From Lutispora sp041687175 (lineage in GTDB: Bacteria; Bacillota; Clostridia; Lutisporales; Lutisporaceae): DNA of 19,651 nt. The translations under genes and the position numbers were made by a program. The stretch spans positions 1 through 19,651 of the forward strand of contig NZ_JAWLCK010000050.1 in assembly GCF_041687175.1 (NCBI RefSeq), written 5' to 3'. This document shows, in pieces, positions 8,801 through 17,818 of the stretch (position 1 is the first letter of the stretch; each line of letters starts with the position of its first letter). A model generated the notes under the pieces. That model ran no database searches. It was given only the letters and a program-made list of their open reading frames with translations, and had not been told where the DNA came from.

Positions 8801-11800
8801 TACCTTTACGATCTACGGGTCCTGCAGAGGCAACATCAAAATTCACTTTACCTCCCCATTTGTATTCAACACCAACTCCTACACCTAATACTTTGACATG
8901 GCCTGCTATTTTCTCGGTGGAAAATTCAGCTCCGTAGCCTGCAACGGTTTCACCACCCACAAACCAGACATAATCAGGTATTCTCAATGCTGCATTGATG
9001 GTGCCTTTTATTTCGTGTTTGCTTATACCTATATAGGCATTGGCTATTATTATATCCAATATATTCAGATCTGCTCTTACATATCCGCCGCTGAAATCGA
9101 AGTGTCCAATAATATCTCCCACATCTATGAAATAGATATACCCGTCTCCTGTCAGATCTATGCCGGATGTACTCAGTATCGCTTCAATATCCCTCAGCCC
9201 TACTAAAGTATATCCCTTTATTCTGGAATTATAGGTGAGCACATCCACAATATCGGCTCTTACTGCGATGCTGGAGCCCGTAGGCAAAACACCATAGCGA
9301 AGGGATTCGATAAATGACTTCAGGCCATAAATTCCTCCCCCAACGCTCTCAAAGGCAAGGCCAGTACTACCTATGGGTTTTGGTATCTTGCCATATTTTC
9401 CTTCAAACTCAAAATAATCAGGGTACAGATAATTGTCAAAAGCCATTGTAGCATTTATTTCCTCTAGCTTTAGCTTAGGACTTTCTGCCTGGGTCCTGAA
9501 ACCATAGGCACCCTCTCTGGTATTTATGAAAAAGGTAATATTGGTAATTTTCTTATCCGCATAATCCTTGGACTGAAAGCTTCCCAGCTTCCATCGAGGG
9601 AATGGCAGCTTGATTTCTGTGTTTATGTCAATATTCTTATTTGTTATTTTCAAATCCTTAAGATCTGATTCCATAAAGCCTTCCCCGACACTGGTCAGGA
9701 AATTGAAGAATTTATTTTCAAGCTGCAGTATGCCATCTACCTTTATTTCTCCGCTTTTCTGTATTATGAATTCTTTTACCTCTATAGGGAAGTATCCTAC
9801 CTTAAGGATGCTTTTATCTGCCATATAGCCAGCCTGATCCTTGATGACATTATTAGCCGAATCTATGTAAAAATGACCCTTTTTTAGACTTACATCCTTG
9901 CTTTTACCTTCAAGTGCCGACTTCATGTAAAGCTCTCCGTAGCCCATTATCCTGAAGCTGTCGCCATTTTTGACTACAGACAATGCGCTGTCACCATATC
10001 CCTTATAGAAAATACCATTATTTATGGCTATACCATCTCCGTAGACATCGAAGCTCGTATCGGATATGCTTCTTATCTTGCCTCTTATCACGAGAACAGC
10101 ACTGTTTTTATCAGCAGCACTGAGCTGAGATTCATTTTCATAAAGCACTGCCCTGTGGACTTTCTTACCGCCCAAATTTTCCTCTTTTATCGCCATGATG
10201 CCGTAATTTCTTGATTTATACTTTGTATCCGTTGTGACAGTTATATATTGTCCCATAGTATAGTCCAGCATATCATCCCTATGGTTAATTGAAAGCTTGT
10301 AATTTCCAGGGTTCAAACCTTTAGGCAGTTTTATGCGAATCTGATTGTCGCTGATGACAGCTATATCGTACTCAGCAATATATGCTGCAGTTTCTTTGGT
10401 TGCATGTATCAGGTTCATTTCATAACTGCTTTTATCCTTAAGTCTTTCAAAGCCATAGCCTATAAGGTGAATGACACATTCTTCATCCTCACAGTAAAGA
10501 TTGCGGGGTATAATATCTGTATAACCTATATCCGAGTCATTATTTTCAAAACCAGGAATTATTATAAATTTCTTTATGCTCTTTATCTCATTATCGAAAG
10601 ATCTTATTCGTATCATATACTGCAATACTTTGAGGTTCTGAGTATTTAATGCTTTTACCTTCCATGCTGCAGTAGCCTTTTGTCCCACTGGTATGTTGTA
10701 CAGATAATGGCTGCTTACTTCTCCTTCTGCCAGTTCCAATCCAGCGGGAAGGATTAGTTCAGCGTTGATTCCTGTCAAATCTGCGGAGTTTTCCAGGCTG
10801 TTATCCAGCTCCATCAGAATATCAAAAGGATTGTTTTCATATATATCCCCATTGATATTGAGCTTTGAAGGTGCCATTATATTAATACTGAAGGTGTCTC
10901 CACTGGCACTGTCAGATATATTGCCCAGGCCGTAATAGGTTTCAAAATGCAATATTTTACCAGGTTCCAGTTCTCTTGGCTCCCAGTAAAGTGCGGCTGC
11001 CGAATCAGCGGTTTTAAAATCGTTCAGAGATGAACCTATATTCCTCTGGGGGTTTATTTCATAATCCCATTTTGTAGAAGACAATGAGCTCCAGTGAGCA
11101 ATGATCATGCTATCCGGTTCTTTATTTCCCCAGCCCTTTAAGAAGCCGTATGAAACAATCTTTGGATTGTCCACAGAATCAGTGCATCTCCAGTACATGG
11201 GAATATTGCTTCCCTCGACTTTTGCTTCATATGAGATGTTCGTATTTCCATCAAGGGAAATACTGCAGCCATCATTATCTCCAAGTATCATGTCCAGGAG
11301 AATCCTTGTCCCTATCATGCTGCTTTTGGTACCGTTGTTTGTTACTGTATAGCTAATTTTCACATTTCCAATATCACTGCTTGTAACATTGTCTGTGAGC
11401 TCAAGCTTTTGAGTAACTGTAATATCTCCTATTCTCCAACTGGAGGTGTTAAGCATACCCTCCACCTTTGGTGGCGACACCATGCCTCCATCCGTCAATA
11501 TCCCGCTATAAGTATTTCCATATATGTAATCCTTGCCATCAATCCTGAAGGTGGTGAATGTGGTCTCTGGAATCCCCTGATTGAAAAGTAAAGCTGCATT
11601 GTCATCCTCCGGTCTTTTGGGAGAGCCCTGGACAGTTTTTACCGCAAATCTGCCGTCTCCCTTATTCACAATAATCTCAACCACATTGTTTTTAATGGAT
11701 TGGACTACCGTTTCAGCCGCGTTAACTTCCACCATAAAGCTGCCAAAAAGTCCAATAACCCATACCCCCAGCATGAATATTGCCAATAGTCTCCTTCTCA

Positions 11801-11804
11801 TCAT
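5808..11804 (-). CDS. Giant SLH-anchored multidomain surface protein (protein B)
   Basis: The product is a 1998-aa exported protein of unknown exact role, very probably bound to the cell wall. A signal peptide covers 1-29, with Arg3-5, a hydrophobic core and a cut near VNA/AET. Residues 31-310 form an unrecognised beta-rich domain with a stretch typical of beta-sandwich surface modules (about 147-175). An IPT/TIG-like domain follows (about 424-526), then an unrecognised, Gly-rich beta-type region (about 527-1010). Two FN3-like domains (about 1147-1249, 1250-1358) and two Ig-like domains (about 1363-1547) come next. A Big_2-like domain (1551-1644), a charged Asp/Arg linker (1644-1661) and a pre-SLH domain (1662-1805) precede three SLH modules (about 1810-1990). 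The ATG at 11804 and one at 11801 share a GGGGGGTGAG ribosome binding site. The gene lies 12 nt after protein A, so they are likely cotranscribed. I see no catalytic motif. Function is open: S-layer-associated adhesin or scaffold is inference. Confidence 0.9.
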   Translation of the reverse strand: MMRRRLLAIFMLGVWVIGLFGSFMVEVNAAETVVQSIKNNVVEIIVNKGDGRFAVKTVQGSPKRPEDDNAALLFNQGIPETTFTTFRIDGKDYIYGNTYSGILTDGGMVSPPKVEGMLNTSSWRIGDITVTQKLELTDNVTSSDIGNVKISYTVTNNGTKSSMIGTRILLDMILGDNDGCSISLDGNTNISYEAKVEGSNIPMYWRCTDSVDNPKIVSYGFLKGWGNKEPDSMIIAHWSSLSSTKWDYEINPQRNIGSSLNDFKTADSAAALYWEPRELEPGKILHFETYYGLGNISDSASGDTFSINIMAPSKLNINGDIYENNPFDILMELDNSLENSADLTGINAELILPAGLELAEGEVSSHYLYNIPVGQKATAAWKVKALNTQNLKVLQYMIRIRSFDNEIKSIKKFIIIPGFENNDSDIGYTDIIPRNLYCEDEECVIHLIGYGFERLKDKSSYEMNLIHATKETAAYIAEYDIAVISDNQIRIKLPKGLNPGNYKLSINHRDDMLDYTMGQYITVTTDTKYKSRNYGIMAIKEENLGGKKVHRAVLYENESQLSAADKNSAVLVIRGKIRSISDTSFDVYGDGIAINNGIFYKGYGDSALSVVKNGDSFRIMGYGELYMKSALEGKSKDVSLKKGHFYIDSANNVIKDQAGYMADKSILKVGYFPIEVKEFIIQKSGEIKVDGILQLENKFFNFLTSVGEGFMESDLKDLKITNKNIDINTEIKLPFPRWKLGSFQSKDYADKKITNITFFINTREGAYGFRTQAESPKLKLEEINATMAFDNYLYPDYFEFEGKYGKIPKPIGSTGLAFESVGGGIYGLKSFIESLRYGVLPTGSSIAVRADIVDVLTYNSRIKGYTLVGLRDIEAILSTSGIDLTGDGYIYFIDVGDIIGHFDFSGGYVRADLNILDIIIANAYIGISKHEIKGTINAALRIPDYVWFVGGETVAGYGAEFSTEKIAGHVKVLGVGVGVEYKWGGKVNFDVASAGPVDRKGIYIVNTKDDDGRDVTISYGTNIEKLGSIPYSYYVCYDGSLGKIMALGADEYTYKAVIDDRVESAIIEMEYDSSEKPEITVTDPDGYTYELVEEENYRNQVIPADVSSSGMEEKRLYVTIVSPKVGEWTIKSDKAVTMTLYNAKEPAEFKSLSAKQEGNKVKVDWGLNVTDDSKVELYLVKDDGSSMALEMATDVDGKELSSYEWNIPDGITTGSYKVRGVVKRSVIGPEDSFSFNEMYSDAFEIVDELSPAAPTNFKVQSIGNGMMKAQWDETAGINEYRIYAVDSDGKIDNSVKAMISVEGDATETIFGGTLLDDSGNEYGWIPDRSYRFALYAIKKKLSVGSEEKEHISRPTLSDEIYLPKPEPPVFTMDFSSQYGNINIEKDENGNDVYYTNAPYIDCRYQSDKNGNAIFYVNGEKVDDTKEMNYSFQLNLDDGSNLVEVEVTGDNGDKSTKSYEFYYDDRAPELMVQSPNNYEIIQSGSILISGLTTAGSRLYVNGSEVNVDDDGIFNENYMLTNNDRETIIITSMDLAGNMTEYTAEVLNSSVNDVVKVQIMPEIVQLRAGESVQLKLYGITMDNNELLLASDKVSWQIYGDEGAAAITEGGMLTASRTGEIVVSGRYILSPDKAYEDAIIINILPNRRDPDDSRDNRDRYYDEVDIKESKETGYLFRKMMNFQANEEVKLPGQIRLKFTGREELPNGYLEIHEIKDLLKYRPKSGKKSFVSNIFDIRIPEGYELNSPVELTIYLNKNKVKNLKHIFIYVYNEKTGQWDMVGGTVDEVQGTITVRLSHFSMYAVMENSELTIMTDMDNHWAKDAVYRLIEKGIVNGIKTPDGDYRFEPEKSLTRAEFSKMLALSSGYVPDNNAVDLSKYADDKEILAWARPYLKYCNDKGWINGKGIGNEVYMKPNDTITRAEAGVMIARALGFSGDDKNIKAAFPDKKEIPDWAAGYVDELINKKLMQGRPDGTFRPNEIMNRAEAAALIDNYIRMQNDSY
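5835..6377 (-). other. Region encoding three SLH modules of protein B
   Basis: Each module has the SLH pattern: a D-x-x-x-x-W-A start, a hydrophobic helix ending in a glycine turn, F-x-P-N/E, and an R-A-E helix. Module 1 has HWAKDAVYRLIEKGIVNG and LTRAEF. Module 2 has WARPYLKYCNDKGWING and ITRAEA. Module 3 has WAAGYVDELINKKLMQG, GTFRPNE and NRAEAA. SLH triplets bind pyruvylated secondary cell wall polymers in known S-layer proteins. That supports cell-wall anchoring of B, with the rest of the protein facing outward. Confidence 0.95.
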
Positions 11805-11816
11805 CTCACCCCCCTA

Positions 11817-14800
11817 CTAATTACCATTTACATATACTTGAATAATTTTTGATCTTCGTTCCTGATCCTGTACAAAGAATGTGTACCAGTTATATGCCTG
11901 AAGCCATAAAGTTTCATCCTGAGCCGCGGTTTGTCCTGATGTTTTAAAATAGGCTTGGGTCCTTTTGCCCTTATCCCACTTAATTCTTAATTTTCCTTCA
12001 TTACCTAGAGCTCCTACTTTAACTTCACTCTCATTAAGAATCATGCTTTCTCCTTCAACTACTTCATCATTGAGGAGAAGCACCAGCTCATCGGTGCTCA
12101 GTACCTTTACGGTTCTGGTCACTTCGGTGATATTTCCAACTGCATCGAATACTGTATATTTTAATATATATACACCCGGTGTTGCGGTATCTACGCTTCC
12201 TTCTACAATAACATCATCTGTCAAATCTCCGTCAATATTATCTGATGCAGTAAAACCTTCTTCAGTATAAGCTTCATCCTTGAAAAGAGCTACATAAGAC
12301 AATCCTCTTAGTTTTAATGCTGGTGGCTCTGCATCAATATTTTTTACTTCCGCTTTTATTTCAGCTATGTTTCCTGCCAGATCTCTTACCATGAAGGTAA
12401 ACTCTCCATTCCTGTAAAAAGTCCTCTTTGCTGAACCACCGTTATTTATGATTATAGATCCTTCCTCAGTTATGACCGTTACCTCCACAGGTTTATTTGT
12501 TCTTTCAGTATTGCTGTATTCCAGAGATACTTTGGGTACAACTCTGTCAATCCAGTCAACCACAGCGGTTATTGATCCTTTGTTTCCTGCATAATCTTCA
12601 AACTCAAATACAAATTCTCCGTTCTGAGTGAAAACATATTCCGCCTTGCCGTTATTGTTCAAAATCTTGGTAGGTTCGTTCAAGGTTAATACTGCTCTTA
12701 CATTTCTGTTTGTTATGCTATTGGGTGTATATGTGATTGTACCTGTAGGTGCTTCCTTATCTATATAATCTACGATGAAATTTTTTGTTATACTATTCCC
12801 GGCAGCATCAGTAACAGTAACACTGATTTCTTTATTGTCGGTGCATATGTAGGTAAACCCTGATGCTGTAGATGTTATCTTCTCCGGCTCCATGTTGTGA
12901 CTGACATTCTTAACTCCAACATTATCGCTGTAGGTTACTGTGATGATTACATTCTCTCTGGTAGGTCTCACAGTATTGGCCAATATCTGAAGCTTAGGAA
13001 CCTCCTTGTCAATGATGCCTACTTTTGCGGTAGCAAAACCTCTGTTTGAATTCTTGTCCTCGTATATGAATGTGAACTCTCCATTATGCTCAAAGGTATA
13101 GCTGTCACTGCCTCCATTGTTGACTATGGTGTAGGGTCCGCCTGCTCCATCCAGAACAAGCTTAGCTGTGACGCTCTTGTTTGTCATTATTTCGTCCGGA
13201 TCATCAATTCTGGTACCGTCTATATAATACTCAATTGTTCCAGCTGAAATGCTGTCTGACAGATCGTCTACACTTGCTATTGCCTCCCCTGTATTACCGG
13301 CCTTATCCGAGAATCTGAATGTAAAGCTTCCATTCTCAACGAATTCGAAGATGTCCGAACCATTATTGTTGAGTATTTCTACATCATCAGTCTCTCCAGT
13401 AAAGGATATTTTAGCAAATTTCGAATTTGGCTTACCTTCTTCCTTATAGTAGGTGATCACCGCAATGGGTGCATCCTTGTCAATATTTGAAACTGTTATC
13501 TCTTTATATGCAATATTTCCTGCCTCATCTTCGAACTGGAAAGTGAATGTGCCATTTTCTTCAAACACATATTCTGATTTCCCGATGTTGTTTATAATCT
13601 CTATTTCCTTACCCCTGTCGTCATATGTCAGGAGAGTTGCGGTTACATTCTCATTTGTCAGTTCTGTTGTGCTCAGATATACATATGCCTCTGGAGAAGT
13701 CCTGTCTATGTTGTAGACGCTTGCTGTGACAGTCCTTATATTCTCTCCATCCGGCTCTGAGAATACCCTTATATAAACAGTGTAATCCCCGTTTTCATTA
13801 AAGGTATAGTCAATATAATCGGGTCCATAGACTTCCTCTGTCACTGTAGGACTTGTAATGCATGCTTTATCTGTAACAGGTGTAAATGTAGCTGTAACAT
13901 TGTTCTTTGTCAATAATCCTGAATCTTTGTATTCAATATCTAAATATTTCTCAGCTGAGGAGATTGAATCAACCTCAGCAGTTATTGTTCCTTTATTGCC
14001 GGCTTTATCTTCAAATTCAAAGGTAAATACTCCGTTTTCATAGAACACATACCTGAAGCTTCCATCATTGTTTGTTACCTTTACAGGCTCGTTGGTATCC
14101 AGATATACTGTGACTGGTGCAGTGTCACTCTCTACATATATGATGTTTCCTATCGGCGGGTCCTTATCTATGTTCTTTACCTCGGCTTTTATGCTTCCCT
14201 TATTTCCCAGATTGTCCTCAAACTCAAACACAAACTCTCCATTATTATTAAAGGTGTGGGTAAATCCTCCTTCACTTAAAACTACAAACTCATTTTCATC
14301 CTCCAGATGAAGGGTGGCGGTGATGGATTCATTGGTCCATATGTCCCTTAGAGGAGAATAAGTAACATATGCCTTTGGAGGAGTCTTGTCTATATAGTCA
14401 ACCTCAGCCTTTACACGGCCCTTATTTCCTGCAGCATCCATGAATACAAACTCAAACTCTCCATTGCGGTTGAACACATAGGAGGTATTGCCATTATTGT
14501 TGAGCAGGGTCACGGCATTGCTATCGCTCATGGTCAGGCTTACAGTGACATTGCCTGCCGTAGGCTCAGTAACGCTGTATGTCACCACTCCTGTTGGAGG
14601 AGTCCTGTCCAGTATGATGGATTCACTATATATATCTGATATGTTTCCTGCCACATCCATGAATCTGGCATATACATTCTTTTCTCCATCATCAGTATTT
14701 GTGGGACGCCAATTATATATTGCCATTCCGTTTTCGAAGGTAATGTTTTTCCACTGAGACGCTGGTAATTCTCCTATTGCTTCATCCTCAAGCATTGCCA

Positions 14801-17723
14801 TATTATCCGATAATATGGTTTTAAAGGTTGTTTTATCTGTTGTTTTCAGTTCTTCTATTTCTAACTTCAATGCTGTATCCAGCTTGTTTGTATATCCACT
14901 GGTGAAGCTTATGCTGCCTTCCGGCTTTGTCATGTCTATAACAAATGCTTCAGGGAAGCTTATGGTTTGCTCATTGCCCAATGTATCCTCCAGGTATATG
15001 TGCAGATACCATGTTCCTTCCATGACTTCACTGGTTACTTCACCTTGACTGGAAGCAGCATCTATGTCCGTCCACTCAAAAGGTATTTCTTCCGGTGATG
15101 ATGTTATTCCATATCTGAATGCTGCAACATCTGTATACTTGTCCTCAAGTTCTGAATAGATAAATTTCATTTTATTCGTGCTGAATGCCTTATCATATTT
15201 TATGTCTACCGTTGGAGGACTATTGTCAAAGCAGAATTCCACAGTATTTCCATCCATAAAAACCATTTCATTCATGGAGTTCTCCAAATGATCCTTCGCA
15301 TATACTCTGATATAATACCTGCCGCTTAAGCTGTCATTACCGCTTATAATAACCCAGCCTTGCATTGTTGAAACCTCTGCAGGTATTTCTTCTCCGGTTT
15401 CAACATTTACCCATTTGACGGAGAAAAATTCCTCATCCCATAGGTTTACATATGAAGTATCCTCTATTTCAATTACTACTCCCGGAAATACATATTCAGG
15501 CCAGAAATCAGAAGATACCTCATGCCTTTTCTTAAATACCTCCGGTTCACCAAGCTCAACAACCTTAATGGTGGGAGGATCAAAGTCATAGACAATGTAA
15601 TACTCGTCCTGGCTCCAATTGTAATAACCATCATAAAATCTGGCTACCACCTTATAGAATCCCGAGCCTTCTATTTTATTAAGCATATCTGTTATGCTTG
15701 CACTCCCTGTAGTTCCGTCTGTTATGTCAATTTCCATGACATGCCACATGCCGCTATCCTTTATTCCTTCAGATATGTCAGGTTCTGTAACAGGCTCAAA
15801 ATCCCAATAATCATCATCTCTTTTCAATATTGTATACAGAAACTTATTCTGCAAATCTCTGTCGTATATTGAGTAATGCAGCGTGTCAATGCCGTGGCCT
15901 ATCTCTTCAGTAAGACTTACAAATCCACGAGGCCCTTCATTGTCGAAATAAAAGGGTTTGCTGCTTACACCATGAGTATCAGTACCGTTTATTGCCATTA
16001 TATTAAGATAATAAATGCCTTCCAGAGGCGTATCAGTGCTTGTCCCCTCTACATAGTATTTGCCGTCTCCTGCCGGAAGTGCCACTTTATTCATACTATC
16101 TCCCTCTCTGTAGGGCTCTCTGGTCCAGGAGTATCTTACTTCTTCAATACCGCTGTCCGGATCCTCTACATTGAAGGAAACTGTTCTTCTTGTGGTATAT
16201 AAAGTATCATTCCCGCTATTAATATCTATTTCTGTTCCATCTATATGAATGCTCTTGTCCCAGGTTATGGTAGGAGGTGTTTCATCTTTCTGATTGACTA
16301 TATAGTACATAGAGTCAGATCCGAAGAAGCTTTTTCTGTCTCTTGCTTCATCTGTAACACCGACAGCCAGGATGAATTGCTGATAAGGAGGTATGTTGCT
16401 TCCATTGGGAATATTAATTCTCGCTGTATAGGTTGTATAGATATCATCTGCCTCAGCTGTGCTGCTAATCAGAATTCTCTTTTCAGGTTCAATAATTCTT
16501 TTACCGTTATTGTCTTCATATTCCCAATGATATGTCAAAATAACCGGTGACTGTTCAAATCCCCTGCTTTCTTCACGGACAACTATATCAACGCTTGTTC
16601 TGCCAGGCATAAAAGCTTTATAGCTATTTTGTGGAGTAATGAACCGCGGTATCGCATTGTCCAGCTTAATTCTATATTTATCTATATTAGGCTTTACATT
16701 ATAAATAGCTTTATTTTCACCTATATCCCGGACAGAGCGATAGAATGGTCCATTTCCATCAGGATTATAATAAAATTTTATATAATTATCTTCTCCCATC
16801 AATTTATATGCAGCACTGAGATTGATACTAAATTCATGGGTGTCACTCAAGCCGTCTGGAACCTTTCCAGTAATCATAGAACCACCCTCATACTGAACAT
16901 TTGTCATCAAATGATTTCCTTTCAGAATCTCTACCGGTTCATTGAATTTTATAGTGCCATTAATAGTGACTTCAGGATCTACCCAGTTATCCAAGTAAAT
17001 GTCTGGGTCCTCACCTTTCTTCAATGGCACCACTTTATCGTAACGATCCCTTAGTTCAGTGACGGTAACCTCTTCAATATAAGGTGGATTCTCATCAGAA
17101 AGCCACAACTTTATGTTATCCAAGTATACATCCAGGTCGCTTCCGTCTTCCCTTTCTGCATATATATTGAGTATCACTGAGTCAGTGTCCTTGGGCAGTA
17201 TAATATCGGTTTTCGTATATTTTTTCCATCCTTTGATACCTGTAATTGGATTTGACATAGAACCTGAAATATATTTGCCAGCTTTATATGTAGCACCGTT
17301 ATAAGCTAAGCTCACTCTAAACCAGTCTTCATCACCATTGTCATCTTCCCATCCATGATAGTCTACTGAGTAATTAATGGTCAGCTGTCCAAGTCTACAC
17401 AGTGTTTTTTGAACTTCATTCAGAACAACCCTTCTTTCAATTGTTGCATCAAACATTTCTCTGGTGTCGTCATCGCTGTTTCTGAATACGTAAAAGTACC
17501 CTGGACTACCGCCGGAAAGTACACTATCTCTTGAAGGTCCCTTTTTCAGGGATGTAGCCCTATCAATGTAATCCTCCACAAATGTCCATTTCCCCGGTGT
17601 ACTTCCGTCATCATCGAACAATAACAAAGGATCATCACCATATACTATAAAGCTGGAAAAACACACATACATCATCATTATGAACATGAATACCAGTAGC
17701 TGCTTAATTTTTACCTTCTTCAA
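11817..17723 (-). CDS. Giant secreted Ig-like repeat protein (protein A)
   Basis: The product is an exported protein of about 1968 aa made almost wholly of beta-sandwich modules. Residues 1-29 form a signal peptide: KK near the start, a hydrophobic core, and a likely cut after YG. Residues about 32-210 look like a jelly-roll carbohydrate-binding-type domain ending YLDNIKLW. An SbsA-type Ig-like domain is possible at about 211-345. About five longer Ig-like domains (481-1038) each start near a (T/S/D)PP motif. Ten tandem 70-85-aa repeats follow (1039-1796), then a DUF5011/Cry22Aa-type Ig domain (1797-1875) and an unassigned tail. No SLH, LPXTG, lipobox or C-terminal membrane segment is seen. 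I start at TTG 17723, which has GGGAGGG (17736-17730) 6 nt upstream. ATG 17738 and TTG 17747 lack a ribosome binding site and would lengthen the signal peptide. Protein B follows 12 nt later. No enzyme motif is seen; adhesion or a structural role is inference. Confidence 0.88.
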   Translation of the reverse strand: MKKVKIKQLLVFMFIMMMYVCFSSFIVYGDDPLLLFDDDGSTPGKWTFVEDYIDRATSLKKGPSRDSVLSGGSPGYFYVFRNSDDDTREMFDATIERRVVLNEVQKTLCRLGQLTINYSVDYHGWEDDNGDEDWFRVSLAYNGATYKAGKYISGSMSNPITGIKGWKKYTKTDIILPKDTDSVILNIYAEREDGSDLDVYLDNIKLWLSDENPPYIEEVTVTELRDRYDKVVPLKKGEDPDIYLDNWVDPEVTINGTIKFNEPVEILKGNHLMTNVQYEGGSMITGKVPDGLSDTHEFSINLSAAYKLMGEDNYIKFYYNPDGNGPFYRSVRDIGENKAIYNVKPNIDKYRIKLDNAIPRFITPQNSYKAFMPGRTSVDIVVREESRGFEQSPVILTYHWEYEDNNGKRIIEPEKRILISSTAEADDIYTTYTARINIPNGSNIPPYQQFILAVGVTDEARDRKSFFGSDSMYYIVNQKDETPPTITWDKSIHIDGTEIDINSGNDTLYTTRRTVSFNVEDPDSGIEEVRYSWTREPYREGDSMNKVALPAGDGKYYVEGTSTDTPLEGIYYLNIMAINGTDTHGVSSKPFYFDNEGPRGFVSLTEEIGHGIDTLHYSIYDRDLQNKFLYTILKRDDDYWDFEPVTEPDISEGIKDSGMWHVMEIDITDGTTGSASITDMLNKIEGSGFYKVVARFYDGYYNWSQDEYYIVYDFDPPTIKVVELGEPEVFKKRHEVSSDFWPEYVFPGVVIEIEDTSYVNLWDEEFFSVKWVNVETGEEIPAEVSTMQGWVIISGNDSLSGRYYIRVYAKDHLENSMNEMVFMDGNTVEFCFDNSPPTVDIKYDKAFSTNKMKFIYSELEDKYTDVAAFRYGITSSPEEIPFEWTDIDAASSQGEVTSEVMEGTWYLHIYLEDTLGNEQTISFPEAFVIDMTKPEGSISFTSGYTNKLDTALKLEIEELKTTDKTTFKTILSDNMAMLEDEAIGELPASQWKNITFENGMAIYNWRPTNTDDGEKNVYARFMDVAGNISDIYSESIILDRTPPTGVVTYSVTEPTAGNVTVSLTMSDSNAVTLLNNNGNTSYVFNRNGEFEFVFMDAAGNKGRVKAEVDYIDKTPPKAYVTYSPLRDIWTNESITATLHLEDENEFVVLSEGGFTHTFNNNGEFVFEFEDNLGNKGSIKAEVKNIDKDPPIGNIIYVESDTAPVTVYLDTNEPVKVTNNDGSFRYVFYENGVFTFEFEDKAGNKGTITAEVDSISSAEKYLDIEYKDSGLLTKNNVTATFTPVTDKACITSPTVTEEVYGPDYIDYTFNENGDYTVYIRVFSEPDGENIRTVTASVYNIDRTSPEAYVYLSTTELTNENVTATLLTYDDRGKEIEIINNIGKSEYVFEENGTFTFQFEDEAGNIAYKEITVSNIDKDAPIAVITYYKEEGKPNSKFAKISFTGETDDVEILNNNGSDIFEFVENGSFTFRFSDKAGNTGEAIASVDDLSDSISAGTIEYYIDGTRIDDPDEIMTNKSVTAKLVLDGAGGPYTIVNNGGSDSYTFEHNGEFTFIYEDKNSNRGFATAKVGIIDKEVPKLQILANTVRPTRENVIITVTYSDNVGVKNVSHNMEPEKITSTASGFTYICTDNKEISVTVTDAAGNSITKNFIVDYIDKEAPTGTITYTPNSITNRNVRAVLTLNEPTKILNNNGKAEYVFTQNGEFVFEFEDYAGNKGSITAVVDWIDRVVPKVSLEYSNTERTNKPVEVTVITEEGSIIINNGGSAKRTFYRNGEFTFMVRDLAGNIAEIKAEVKNIDAEPPALKLRGLSYVALFKDEAYTEEGFTASDNIDGDLTDDVIVEGSVDTATPGVYILKYTVFDAVGNITEVTRTVKVLSTDELVLLLNDEVVEGESMILNESEVKVGALGNEGKLRIKWDKGKRTQAYFKTSGQTAAQDETLWLQAYNWYTFFVQDQERRSKIIQVYVNGN
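12336..14609 (-). repeat. Ten tandem Ig-like repeats inside protein A
   Basis: Ten units of about 70-85 codons follow each other without linkers. Each begins with ID-x-x-x-P, continues with a T-N-x-x-V-T-x-x-L strand and an N-N-x-G motif, then F-x-x-N-G-x-F-x-F-x-F-x-D-x-A-G-N-x-G and a closing A-x-V strand. Units 4 and 8 are the most divergent. DNA similarity is visible as recurrent CTCAAA...AAA.TCTCC(A/G)TT blocks on the plus strand near 12600, 14010, 14225 and 14450. This family is common in exported proteins of Firmicutes and usually forms stiff rods. Confidence 0.88.
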
Positions 17724-17818
17724 CCTTATCCCTCCCATATCAACCAATTATATCAAAAACCTTCAGTAATAGTCTTAAAATTCTGCATACTTACTTTTAT
17801 AATACCTTTCCCGATATT

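Noticed and set aside
9153..9188. True dockerin domain (cellulosome component)
   Set aside because: Only one calcium-type loop is present, in mid-protein. A dockerin needs two loops with flanking helices.
12336..14609. CRISPR or non-coding satellite array
   Set aside because: The periodicity is that of protein modules in an uninterrupted reading frame.
15522..17054. Series of plus-strand frames of 100-140 codons opposite protein A
   Set aside because: They are antisense shadows of a strongly supported coding sequence. They are Cys, Tyr and Ile rich and have no domain signatures.
11817..17723. Lipoprotein reading of protein A (Cys in the signal peptide)
   Set aside because: The residues before that Cys do not fit a lipobox, and it lies inside the hydrophobic core instead of at the cleavage site.
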